Source of the DNA: Desulfonatronospira sp.
GTDB lineage: Bacteria; Desulfobacterota; Desulfovibrionia; Desulfovibrionales; Desulfonatronovibrionaceae
Direction of reading: 5' to 3'
Assembly (NCBI GenBank): GCA_003563255.1
Contig: PWSL01000161.1
Span: 1-10,180 of the forward strand
DNA length: 10,180 nucleotides
Below the pieces are notes generated by a model. The model was given only the letters and a program-made list of their open reading frames with translations. It had not been told where the DNA came from and did not search any database. Shown piece after piece: positions 1-6,122 of this stretch; positions within the stretch are counted from its first letter, which is position 1; every line of letters begins with the position of its first letter. Made by a program: the position numbers and the translations under genes.

Positions 1-17
1 GGGAACACAGCTCTTCA

Positions 18-108
18 GCGGCTTCCGCCGCATCCGAAGAAAAAACAAGAAGCGGCTGGAGCCGCAAGAATAAGACGTCCCCAGGCTGGAGCCTGTGAAC
101 GAGGGGAC
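18..108. repeat. Cluster of small GC-rich hairpins
   Basis: Three small perfect hairpins lie close together. The first is GCGGC-TTCC-GCCGC at 18-31. The second is GCGGC-TGGA-GCCGC at 52-65. The third is AGGC-TGGA-GCCT at 83-94, which is itself enclosed by GTCCCC at 77-82 and GGGGAC at 103-108. The third one resembles, from memory, the widespread intergenic palindrome built on AAGCTCCAGCTT flanked by GTTCCC/GGGAAC. No ORF or T-tract accompanies them. They may be REP-like palindromes linked to the transposase remnant just downstream; that link is inference. Confidence 0.5.
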
Positions 109-215
109 AAAGCCAGCGTTAGAATACCGAGAGCCCTTTGTGCTCACAAGAAGGTCTATGGGAGTTAACTTGAAGCTCATTGCATCGCTATGGCGTTATA
201 TCTGTATTTTTCTAA

Positions 216-422
216 TCCCTAAGCAAATATGCCAGAGCCAACAGAAGCCTTGCTCATGAAACCATAACCTTCGGTTCTGCGGGTTTTGTGGAAAGGATGC
301 AGGACCGCCTTGGAGTAAAAGCCAGGCATAGACTTATTGATAAAGAAAGTAATGCCGTGTATGCCTTGCAGGAGTCGCCTGCTGATTACCGTCCAGGTTT
401 TGACGGAAAAATGTTTACCTGA
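216..422 (+). pseudogene. C-terminal remnant of a REP-associated (Y1/RAYT-type) transposase
   Basis: The frame opens directly after a TAA at 213-215, has no start codon, and runs 68 codons to TGA at 420-422. It contains GSAGFVERMQDRLGVKAR followed by H-R-x-I, then an A-L-Q-E-S-P-A-D-Y stretch and a PGFDGK tail. That order closely resembles the last 60 or so residues of IS200-like Y1 transposases of the REP-associated class (a GSxxFVxxxQxKLGVKAxxR block, then YxLRExxxxY, then a short acidic/aromatic tail). The catalytic HUH and tyrosine region is absent, so the copy is dead. Such enzymes move or maintain REP-like palindromes, which matters because palindromic elements are abundant later in the window. 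An 88-codon frame on the opposite strand (219-485) is its antisense shadow. Family assignment is from recognition of the pattern, not alignment. Confidence 0.62.
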
Positions 423-775
423 TTCATTTGTAACTTCCGCACTTTCCGCCAGGTTCTGGACACAAAACTGACCTGGACCTTTCAATTAAAATAGATTGGC
501 GATCTGGTGCGCAAGGGCGAGGGAAACCATCATCGGGGACGCCTGGCAGATTGATCGCGGGTATGATGGTTTTTTTGGTAAGGTGAAGAGCTTGGGGGGG
601 GTGAGGGTAATTTTGGCGAACAGTAACTCAAAACATCCCTTCCTGCCCGTGCCACATATGATTCATTTTTAGAATTTTACAACAGGGTGACGAATCAGAA
701 AAAAAATCATAAACTCACTGGAAGCTCAACACAGACTCCGTGATCCTGTGTATGGGGTATAATCAAGGACAGCTC
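423..775. other. Intergenic region without a recognisable gene
   Basis: I see no credible coding region between the transposase remnant and the ATPase gene. The main structure is the inverted repeat at 524-576. A -10-like TAGAAT is present at 670-675, but it has no convincing -35 box at the right distance. The ATPase operon promoter therefore cannot be placed from sequence alone. Confidence 0.5.
524..576 (+). terminator. Inverted repeat followed by T-run, possible terminator
   Basis: AAACCATCAT at 524-533 pairs perfectly with ATGATGGTTT at 563-572, and the T-run continues to 576. The stem is 10 bp, but the loop is 29 nt and the stem is AT-rich, so it is an atypical intrinsic terminator. It could end transcription entering from the transposase remnant side and insulate the ATPase operon. 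It could equally be an end of a decayed mobile element. Confidence 0.35.
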
Positions 776-1906
776 ATGAATGATCAGTATAAACTGAGGC
801 GCTTATTTATCAAGGGGTTCAAATCCTTTGATTCAGCAGGGCAAAACATAGAATTTGGAGATATTAATGTCTGCATTGGCCCCAACGCTGCTGGCAAGAG
901 CAACCTGGTCTCATTCTTCCGGATGCTCAACTTCATGACCACAGGCACATTGCAGCAATTTATCGGTGAACAGGGATATTCCGACTCAATCCTCCATTTT
1001 GGATCAGCCATTACCCCGGTCATGGAGGCTGAGTTATTTTTTGCCAGGGATGATGGAGAGTATAATAAATACGAGATCACCCTTGTCCATGCCAGCGGTG
1101 GCAAGCTTATTTTTACAAGGGAAATAGCTTGCTGGTCTGGTACAACCAGGGATAACCCACTTATAGTTGACCTCAAGTCTGGCCATGACGAATCCGCCCT
1201 GATCCAGGATGCTGACACAGGCCCAACCAGCCGCTTTGTTCTTGATCTGCTTAGAAAATGCCAGGTGTTTCAGTTTCATGACACCTCAAGCACGGCTAAG
1301 ATCAGAAATCCAGGATATATAAACGACAATCGTTATCTGCGGGGTAATGCCGGTAATCTGGCTGCCTTCTTATACGCCATGAACGCTAAAGAGGAGACCA
1401 GGCCTTATTACAAGCGCATTTTGCAACATATCAGAGAAGTAATCCCCGGATTTGGTGACTTCGAACTCCAGCCCACCGCACTGAACAGTGAATACATTAA
1501 GCTGGACTGGATGGAAAAGGGATCATCCTACCGCTTCGGTCCGCATCAGCTTTCCGACGGCAGCCTGCGCTTCATGGCCATGACCGCACTTATGCTGCAA
1601 CCGCCGCAAACTCTGCCCGGCCTGATCATCCTGGATGAACCGGAACTCGGTCTGCACCCGGCTGCCTTGTCCTCTCTGGCTGGAATGGTCAAAAACGCGG
1701 CCCGGAAAAGCCAGATCATTTTGGCCACACAATCCCCAAGGCTTGTGGATGAATTTGAGGCAGCTGAAATCATGGTCCTGGAACGTCAAGAACAAACCCG
1801 GGCCACCCAGGTGCACAGGCTGGATGAGTCCTCCCTGAAAAACTGGCTTGAAAGGTATACCTTGTCCGAGTTATGGGAGAAGAATGTCCTGGGAGGCAAG
1901 CCTTGA
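776..1906 (+). CDS. ABC-type/AAA ATPase of a two-gene accessory module
   Basis: A 376-residue soluble ATPase of the COG4637/AAA_15-AAA_21 type (SMC/RecF-like ABC fold). With the ATG at 776, Walker A is GPNAAGKS at residues 35-42. An ABC signature-like LSDGSLRF is at 259-266. Walker B with its glutamate and D-loop, LIILDEPELGLHP, starts at 283. The switch histidine of this fold is replaced in ATQSP (317-321), as is common for the family. All elements needed for ATP hydrolysis are visible and the length is normal. I chose ATG 776 over GTG 740 and ATG 752 because AAGGA (765-769) lies six bases upstream and the conserved N-terminus starts there. The stop overlaps the start of the DUF4276 gene, so the two products are probably made together. 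ATPases of this kind commonly pair with a Toprim-like partner in phage defence; here that role is inferred. Confidence 0.85.
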   Translation: MNDQYKLRRLFIKGFKSFDSAGQNIEFGDINVCIGPNAAGKSNLVSFFRMLNFMTTGTLQQFIGEQGYSDSILHFGSAITPVMEAELFFARDDGEYNKYEITLVHASGGKLIFTREIACWSGTTRDNPLIVDLKSGHDESALIQDADTGPTSRFVLDLLRKCQVFQFHDTSSTAKIRNPGYINDNRYLRGNAGNLAAFLYAMNAKEETRPYYKRILQHIREVIPGFGDFELQPTALNSEYIKLDWMEKGSSYRFGPHQLSDGSLRFMAMTALMLQPPQTLPGLIILDEPELGLHPAALSSLAGMVKNAARKSQIILATQSPRLVDEFEAAEIMVLERQEQTRATQVHRLDESSLKNWLERYTLSELWEKNVLGGKP

Positions 1907-2592
1907 GCGGGCTCATCCGGTTGCACATCACAGCCGAAGGACAGACAGAGGAGAGATTTGTCCGCAGGATCCTTCAGCCCCACCTGGCCTTGAAAAATGT
2001 TTTTGTGGACGCCAGCTCTGTTACGACCAGTAAGGATAAAAAGGCAGGGCATACATACCGGGGCGGGCTAATAAGCTACGAAAAAGCAAAAAAAGATATC
2101 ATGGATTGGATCAGGCAGGACAACAACCCGGAGAGCCATTCTTCCACCATGTTTGATTTGTATGCCCTGCCGGATGATTTTCCGGGCGTCCAAGAGGCAG
2201 CACGAATCAATGATGCATATGAAAGAGTGACATTTCTTGAGCAAAGCCTGGCCGAAGACATAGATCATCCAAGGTTCACTGCCTATATACAACTCTTCGA
2301 GTTCGAAGCTCTGCTTTTTTCAGACCTGGACAAGTTTTCTCTGGAATACCTGGAGCATGCAAAGGCTATTGAACAGTTGAAACAGATCCTGCAATCATTC
2401 CAAAATAATCCCGAAATGATTGACGATGGACCGAACACGGCACCGTCTAAAAGGATATTGACGAGTATTCCAGAGTATTCCAAAGCCGGGTCCGGTGTGA
2501 TCATTGCGGTGATGATCGGTCTTGACCAAATGAGATCCATGTGCAGACATTTCAATGACTGGATTTGTCTACTGGAAGGGTTGGGGGAATAA
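1903..2592 (+). CDS. DUF4276 family protein, partner of the upstream ATPase
   Basis: The product is 229 residues when started at TTG 1903. That start overlaps the ATPase stop in a TTGA arrangement and is preceded by GGGAGG (1891-1896) at six bases. An in-frame ATG at 1873 lies inside the ATPase and has no such signal. Family hallmarks are visible: the N-terminal AEGQTEERF (residues 11-19), FDLYALPDDFPG (84-95), LFEFEALLFSD (131-141), and a C-terminal block with G-L-D-Q-M-R and F-N-D-W (206-220). The glutamate after the first strand and the later acidic motifs resemble the metal-binding layout of Toprim/OLD-like nucleases, but I cannot confirm catalysis from sequence. The protein looks complete. 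Tight translational coupling implies a functional pair with the ATPase, plausibly effector and sensor of an anti-phage system. DUF4276 function is not established to my knowledge. Confidence 0.8.
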   Translation: MSGLIRLHITAEGQTEERFVRRILQPHLALKNVFVDASSVTTSKDKKAGHTYRGGLISYEKAKKDIMDWIRQDNNPESHSSTMFDLYALPDDFPGVQEAARINDAYERVTFLEQSLAEDIDHPRFTAYIQLFEFEALLFSDLDKFSLEYLEHAKAIEQLKQILQSFQNNPEMIDDGPNTAPSKRILTSIPEYSKAGSGVIIAVMIGLDQMRSMCRHFNDWICLLEGLGE

Positions 2593-2595
2593 TGA

Positions 2596-2946
2596 CGAAG
2601 CACAATAACTGCTGAAGGTATCAAGAAAATCGCTATATTGGACAGGCTCCTGGGCAATCGGATGCTGACTCCGGAGTCCATCCTGTTTATTGACGAACCC
2701 GAAGCTGCCCTGCATCCCGCGGCGATCATCAAATTTCTGGATATGCTGGCCCTGCTTGCCGTCCAGGGCGTACAGATCTTAATGGCCACTCACTCTTACT
2801 TTGTGCTCAAGAAACTCCAGATCCTGACCGTGCAAAATGATATGTCCTACATTCAGCACCCTTTCGTTTGCCTGAAAGGTAATTTTTTTATCTCACCACA
2901 TTTTTTCTGCTTCTTGGTACAGCCTGCATCCTGTTTTACCCCGTAG
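2596..2946 (+). pseudogene. C-terminal fragment of a second AAA/ABC-type ATPase
   Basis: An open frame starts immediately after a TGA at 2593-2595 and encodes the C-terminal part of an ATPase different from the intact one. It begins with TAEGIKKIAILDRLLGN (the ABC-signature-side helix of AAA_15/AAA_21 proteins). It continues through Walker B, ILFIDEPEAALHP, and ends with ATHSYFVLKKL, which retains the switch histidine. Walker A and roughly the first two thirds of the protein are missing. After about 2850 the translation (FVCLKG then a Phe-rich tail) no longer resembles the family, so the 3' end is also broken. A TTG at 2638 could start a 102-residue product, but it would lack an ATP-binding loop. 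The fragment abuts the stop of the DUF4276 gene, which marks a recombination junction and suggests turnover of ATPase modules here. Confidence 0.75.
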
Positions 2947-2996
2947 ATACTTGCTTGAAAGCATTTTTATTTTAGTATAAAATAAATCATGGACTC

Positions 2997-3131
2997 TTAT
3001 TTCAGATTAGTCTTTCTCACGACCGTGACCGCCGCATAGGGCCCTCCGGCCGTATAATCGAATCCTGGAGCTTCAGTCTGGAGTACCAAAACCCCCAATA
3101 ACTTTTGACTATTTCGTAATACTCTGAGCAT
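2997..3131 (-). other. 44-codon open frame or intergenic repeat unit
   Basis: Read on the minus strand from an ATG at 3131, this frame gives a 44-residue peptide with the segment LGVLVLQTEAPGFDYTAGG and a C-terminal VVRKTNLK. The composition is protein-like, but there is no Shine-Dalgarno sequence before the ATG. The nucleotide stretch also contains internal echoes (CTCCAG-ACTGAAG-CTCCAG read on this strand). It could be a decayed gene end, a small protein, or an interspersed repeat that happens to be open. I do not assign a function. Confidence 0.25.
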
Positions 3132-3211
3132 ACAGATATTGATTATGGTAATAACTCAATGACCAATGGACATAATCTGCTGATGCAGATAAAATCAAAT
3201 AATCTTTGACC

Positions 3212-3257
3212 GCTTACCAGGAAAAATATTTTCCTAATGCTTACCATGTGCTTACCA
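3212..3257. repeat. Three direct GCTTACCA repeats
   Basis: GCTTACCA occurs at 3212-3219, 3239-3246 and 3250-3257. GCTTAC recurs in the terminator stem at 3270-3275. Short direct repeats beside a tRNA 3' end are reminiscent of arm-type binding sites of a tyrosine recombinase, but no integrase gene is seen. Confidence 0.4.
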
Positions 3258-3260
3258 GAC

Positions 3261-3296
3261 AAAAAAAGGGCTTACGAGAAAAACCCGTAAGCCCTT
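3261..3296 (-). terminator. Rho-independent terminator of tRNA-Phe
   Basis: On the minus strand AAGGGCTTACG pairs perfectly with CGTAAGCCCTT (11 bp, + strand arms 3266-3276 and 3286-3296) around a 9-nt loop. A run of seven T residues follows (+ strand A-run 3261-3267). It starts nine bases past the encoded CCA end of the tRNA, which is the expected place for a monocistronic tRNA terminator. Confidence 0.85.
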
Positions 3297-3304
3297 GAAA
3301 TTTA

Positions 3305-3380
3305 TGGTGCCGAGGGACGGAATCGAACCGCCCACACGGGGATTTTCAGTCCCCTGCTCTACCGACTGAGCTACCTCGGC
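3305..3380 (-). tRNA. tRNA-Phe (anticodon GAA)
   Basis: The minus strand folds into a standard cloverleaf. The acceptor stem is GCCGAGG/CCTCGGC, the D-loop is AGTCGGTAGA, and the anticodon stem is GGGGA/TCCCC with loop CTGAAAA, giving anticodon GAA for phenylalanine. The T arm contains GGTTCGATTCC. The discriminator A and the CCA tail are encoded (+ strand 3305-3308). It has its own promoter and terminator, so it is transcribed alone, divergently from plsY. The accessory cassette lies on its 3' side, a usual integration side for islands that use tRNA genes. Confidence 0.97.
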
Positions 3381-3401
3381 AATGTCTCGTTAAGAGATAA
3401 T

Positions 3402-3430
3402 CTTATATCTGAGGCTGTTTATTTTGGCAA
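3402..3430 (-). promoter_or_regulatory. Sigma70-type promoter of tRNA-Phe
   Basis: On the minus strand TTGCCA (+ strand 3425-3430) is separated by exactly 17 bases from TATAAG (+ strand 3402-3407). This would start transcription about 15 bases before the tRNA. A-rich sequence further upstream could act as an UP element. Confidence 0.65.
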
Positions 3431-3579
3431 GTCTTTTTTGACTAAATTTCAAATTTACTTTTTCGCCTGTTCAAGTTACTTTTACATCAAGTCGCGTTCA
3501 AGGTCAAGGTACGGCCTGTTCAAGGCGTGGGCTTGCAGGTCGTGTTTTTTGAATAACCATTATTGATAAGGAGAGTGCA

Positions 3580-4185
3580 ATGGTTTCCATAATCTGGCTC
3601 GGGTTATGTTATCTACTGGGTTCTTTGCCTTTCGGCGTCCTCATAGCCACCAATTTCTGCCGTGTAGATCCTCGAGAGCAGGGCAGTCAAAACATCGGCG
3701 CCACCAATGTGGCCAGACTCTGCGGCTTTCGGTACGGGATTGTTGTTCTGGTCCTTGACCTGCTCAAGGGGTTCGTTCCCGTATGGATCGCCATGCAGTT
3801 TTCCACCTCTGCCGTTTTTATTTCACTTACAGCTCTGGCGGTCATAATCGGGCATATGTATTCGGTCTTTTTGTACGGCAAGGGAGGAAAGGGTGTCGCG
3901 ACAACTGTGGGTGTGTTTTTAGCCCTCTCCACGGTGGTGACGGCCTGGGCCGTGGGCATTTGTCTGGCCATTGTGTACCTGACCGGATACGTCGCCCTGG
4001 GCTCGCTGGCCCTGGTGACTGCAGCCCCGGTACTCTTTCTGCTGACAGGCAACTTCGGCTATATCCTGGTTTCCCTGATTATTATGGCCCTTGTATTCTG
4101 GAGGCATGAGGAAAACATCCACAGGGTGCTGACCGGACAGGAGAATACCTGGCGCTGTCGATCCTCTGAGTCAGTTGTCAGCTAG
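3580..4185 (+). CDS. plsY: Glycerol-3-phosphate acyltransferase PlsY
   Basis: PlsY is an integral inner-membrane enzyme that transfers the acyl group from acyl-phosphate to glycerol-3-phosphate, the first acylation in phospholipid synthesis. It works with PlsX, which is not in this window. All signature motifs are present in order: GSLPFG (residues 14-19), GSQNIGATN (35-43), LDLLKG (59-64), GHMYSVFLYGKGGKGVAT (91-108) and WRHEENIHRVLTGQE (174-188). The 201-residue length and roughly five hydrophobic helices fit the family. AAGGAG (3568-3573) sits six bases before the ATG. The gene stands alone, divergent from tRNA-Phe and convergent with hflX. The last dozen residues (WRCRSSESVVS) are a variable tail. 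I see no strong promoter; a TTGCAG at 3533-3538 lacks a well-spaced -10. Confidence 0.95.
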   Translation: MVSIIWLGLCYLLGSLPFGVLIATNFCRVDPREQGSQNIGATNVARLCGFRYGIVVLVLDLLKGFVPVWIAMQFSTSAVFISLTALAVIIGHMYSVFLYGKGGKGVATTVGVFLALSTVVTAWAVGICLAIVYLTGYVALGSLALVTAAPVLFLLTGNFGYILVSLIIMALVFWRHEENIHRVLTGQENTWRCRSSESVVS

Positions 4186-4446
4186 ATAGTTTCCACAGGG
4201 AAAAGAACCGCTTCCGGATGAAAACTAGATATCATCGTAACAGTTTAGCCCTTTTTAAGGAAAGCAGAGGACAGGCAACCCAGCCCTTGTATTCTATTGA
4301 TGTAAGAAAACAGGCTTAGAAAACAAGGGCTGGAAGAGCCAGTCCCCATGCCACATGCAAATGGCTAAACTGTTACCTATCGTCTTTTTTTGTTACAAAA
4401 GGCATAAATGTTAAAATAAGGGCTGTCCACAGGATGGGGTCGGCCC
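4186..4446. other. Convergent intergenic region between plsY and hflX
   Basis: No gene is present. The region is filled by a 140-bp palindromic element (4237-4376) and the hflX terminator, so transcription from both sides probably ends here. Confidence 0.7.
4237..4376. repeat. Palindromic mosaic element 1
   Basis: Perfect 14-bp terminal inverted repeats, GTAACAGTTTAGCC (4237-4250) and its complement (4363-4376), enclose a second perfect 11-bp inverted pair (4280-4290 with 4323-4333). The whole can fold into a long interrupted hairpin of 140 bases. Thirty bases on the minus strand (4332-4361) are identical to 10117-10146 of the element at the window end, centred on GCATGTGGCATGGGGACTGG. The ends differ from those of the other three elements, so the family is modular. 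No coding capacity. It may serve as a terminator for plsY. Confidence 0.8.
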
Positions 4447-4449
4447 TTA
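4411..4449 (-). terminator. Terminator of the purH-hflX operon
   Basis: On the minus strand TAAGGGC (containing the hflX stop codon) pairs with GCCCTTA (+ strand arms 4443-4449 and 4417-4423). A TTTTAA tract follows. The stem is 7 bp with a 19-nt loop. It is positioned immediately at the end of hflX, so it is a plausible though not strong intrinsic terminator. Confidence 0.55.
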
Positions 4450-6102
4450 ATACAGTAGAGTATCACTTTTTTCATTTTTTATTATCATGCCTTCCAGGGC
4501 CGGCACCAACGGTTCCAGGGTTTTTTCCTCCAGGGCGGAGACAGTTATTGCATCCCTGAAGACGTTCTGGAGAATCTGTTTTTTTTCATCCTGCACCATG
4601 TCCCACTTGTTCAAAACCATAAGCTGAGGCTTATTCTGGAGTCCAAGCAATATAAGCAGTTCCTGTACTGCATTCACCTGTTCCTCTACCTCCGGGTGAG
4701 ATGCGTCCGCCACATGCACCAGTACTCTGGCCAGGGAGAGTTCTTCCAGGGTGGCCATGAAAGCCTCCCTCAAATCGTCAGGTAAATCCTTAATAAAACC
4801 CACAGTGTCAGTTAGGACTATTTCCTTTTCGTCCGGGAAACGCAGTCTGCGGCTGGTGGGGTCCAGGGTGGCAAAGAGCTTGTCTTCAGCCAGGATGCTG
4901 CTTCGTGTCAGGGTATTCAGGAGAGTGGACTTGCCGGCATTGGTATAGCCCACCAGGGAAACCACTGGGATATCAGTTTCAACTCTTTTGGACCGGATGT
5001 TCTGGCGGTGCCTGCGCAGCTTTTGCAGTTCATTCTTTATCCTGGATATGCGGTCCCTGATTTTACGCCTGTCAAGCTCCAGCTTGGTTTCCCCGGGACC
5101 TCTGCCCCCAATGCCGCCTGTGAGACGGCTCAGGGCCCTGTCCTGCTTGATCAGTCTTGGCAGGGTATACTTTAACTGGGCCATTTCAACCTGTAGTTTG
5201 CCCGCCCTGGAGGTGGCCCGCTGGGCAAAAATGTCCAGGATGAGCTGGGTGCGGTCAATGACTTTTCTTTCGGTCAGGGAAGTGAGGTTTCGAAGCTGGG
5301 TAGGGCTGAGTTCCCGATCAAAGATAAGCACCGAGGCATTGGACTGCAGGGCCATGACCTCAAGTTCCGCCACTTTGCCTTTGCCCAGTATGGATTTGGG
5401 GTTGATTGAAGAAACCCTCTGAATCAAAGAATCCGCCACATTCAGCCCGGCAGTCCTGGCCAAAGATCCCAGTTCTTCAATGGACTTTTCCTGCTCCTTC
5501 CTGGAGCGGGTGTCTACACTTACCAGCAGGGCGTTTCCTTCAGCAGAAATGTCCTTGTGGACGTCACCATCCCTGCCGAGTTCTTTTTCAAGGGATTCCA
5601 CACTGGCCTGGTGATTCACACCGCCTTTACTCCAGTCCACAGGGTCGTAAACCCGGTAGGGGTCTCTGTCGCGGTTTCGCGGCATGAGGTGAGCCCACTG
5701 GAATTGATTCGGAGCACCTTTATCATCTACAGTGAGAACTGAAATGGAGTCCAGGCGCAGGAATACCAGGTCCATGAGGTCTTCGCCAGTGAGACAGGCC
5801 CGGCCCAGATGGGTGTGCAGCAGCCTGACCCCGCGCAGTCTGCCGCTGCTTTCTCGCAGGCGGTCCATGGCAGGAATAAGTATCCCGTCCTGATGGCCCG
5901 CAATGACCATGCTTACATGTCCGCGACGGTCTATGAGCAGACCTATCTGCCTTTTTATCTGGTGAGTTAGGTTTGCAAGTTCCCTGGCCTGCTCCGTGGT
6001 AAAACCCGAAGAAGGGGGGAACCTGCGATAATAGAGCCTGGACAGAGCCTTTAGCTGGTGTGGTTTCAGGCCGGTGAGGTTGCCAAGAGGTTTTTGAGCT
6101 AT
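4447..6102 (-). CDS. hflX: GTPase HflX (ribosome-associated), non-canonical start
   Basis: HflX is a cytoplasmic Obg-HflX GTPase that binds the 50S subunit and splits stalled or hibernating ribosomes under stress. Counting from the ATA at 6102 the protein has 551 residues. The glycine-rich linker GGIGGRGPGETKLELDRR is at about 329-346, G1 GYTNAGKST at 385-393, G3 DTVGF at 432-436 and G4 NKWD at 498-501. The first ATG (5910) would start inside conserved sequence: the 64 codons upstream encode GNLTGLKPHQLKALSRLYYR and later QIGLLIDRRGHVS, typical of long HflX proteins. That stretch has no ATG, GTG or TTG. ACGGAG (+ strand 6110-6115) lies seven bases before an ATA followed by an Ala codon, 20 bases after purH. 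The start is therefore ATA, or an ATG altered by mutation or a base-call error; CTG codons further in are alternatives. Confidence 0.9.
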   Translation of the reverse strand: MAQKPLGNLTGLKPHQLKALSRLYYRRFPPSSGFTTEQARELANLTHQIKRQIGLLIDRRGHVSMVIAGHQDGILIPAMDRLRESSGRLRGVRLLHTHLGRACLTGEDLMDLVFLRLDSISVLTVDDKGAPNQFQWAHLMPRNRDRDPYRVYDPVDWSKGGVNHQASVESLEKELGRDGDVHKDISAEGNALLVSVDTRSRKEQEKSIEELGSLARTAGLNVADSLIQRVSSINPKSILGKGKVAELEVMALQSNASVLIFDRELSPTQLRNLTSLTERKVIDRTQLILDIFAQRATSRAGKLQVEMAQLKYTLPRLIKQDRALSRLTGGIGGRGPGETKLELDRRKIRDRISRIKNELQKLRRHRQNIRSKRVETDIPVVSLVGYTNAGKSTLLNTLTRSSILAEDKLFATLDPTSRRLRFPDEKEIVLTDTVGFIKDLPDDLREAFMATLEELSLARVLVHVADASHPEVEEQVNAVQELLILLGLQNKPQLMVLNKWDMVQDEKKQILQNVFRDAITVSALEEKTLEPLVPALEGMIIKNEKSDTLLY

Positions 6103-6109
6103 AAAAAGA

Positions 6110-6115
6110 CTCCGT
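6110..6115 (-). promoter_or_regulatory. Ribosome binding site deciding the hflX start
   Basis: ACGGAG on the minus strand is placed seven bases before ATA (6102-6100) and just after the purH stop. It is the only Shine-Dalgarno-like sequence near the conserved HflX N-terminus, and it supports initiation at or next to the ATA instead of the ATG at 5910. Confidence 0.55.
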
Positions 6116-6122
6116 CAGATAA

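Larger units (their letters stand above)
2947..3260. other. Intergenic stretch left of tRNA-Phe
   Basis: No confident gene is present. The stretch contains an AT-rich inverted repeat at 2966-2986 (9 bp arms, 3 nt loop), a 44-codon minus-strand open frame described separately, a small perfect hairpin ATCTGC-TGAT-GCAGAT at 3175-3190, and three GCTTACCA copies at 3212-3257. It may be the scar of integrated DNA beside the tRNA gene; that is inference. Confidence 0.5.

Noticed and set aside
219..485. 88-codon open frame on the minus strand
   Set aside because: It is antisense to the transposase remnant, which has recognisable family motifs on the plus strand; its TTG start has no ribosome site.
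758..763. TATAAT as the ATPase promoter -10 box
   Set aside because: It lies only a few bases before the ribosome site, so a transcript from it would lose that site, and no -35 box is present.
740..775. Earlier GTG (740) or ATG (752) start for the ATPase
   Set aside because: The extra 12 residues are unlike the family, and the AAGGA ribosome site fits ATG 776.
784..1218. 144-codon minus-strand frame within the ATPase gene
   Set aside because: Shadow of a clearly conserved coding region including Walker A; no ribosome site or family resemblance.
4988..5422. 144-codon plus-strand frame within hflX
   Set aside because: It is antisense to the conserved GTPase region of hflX, with a low-complexity Ser/Arg/Leu composition typical of shadow frames.
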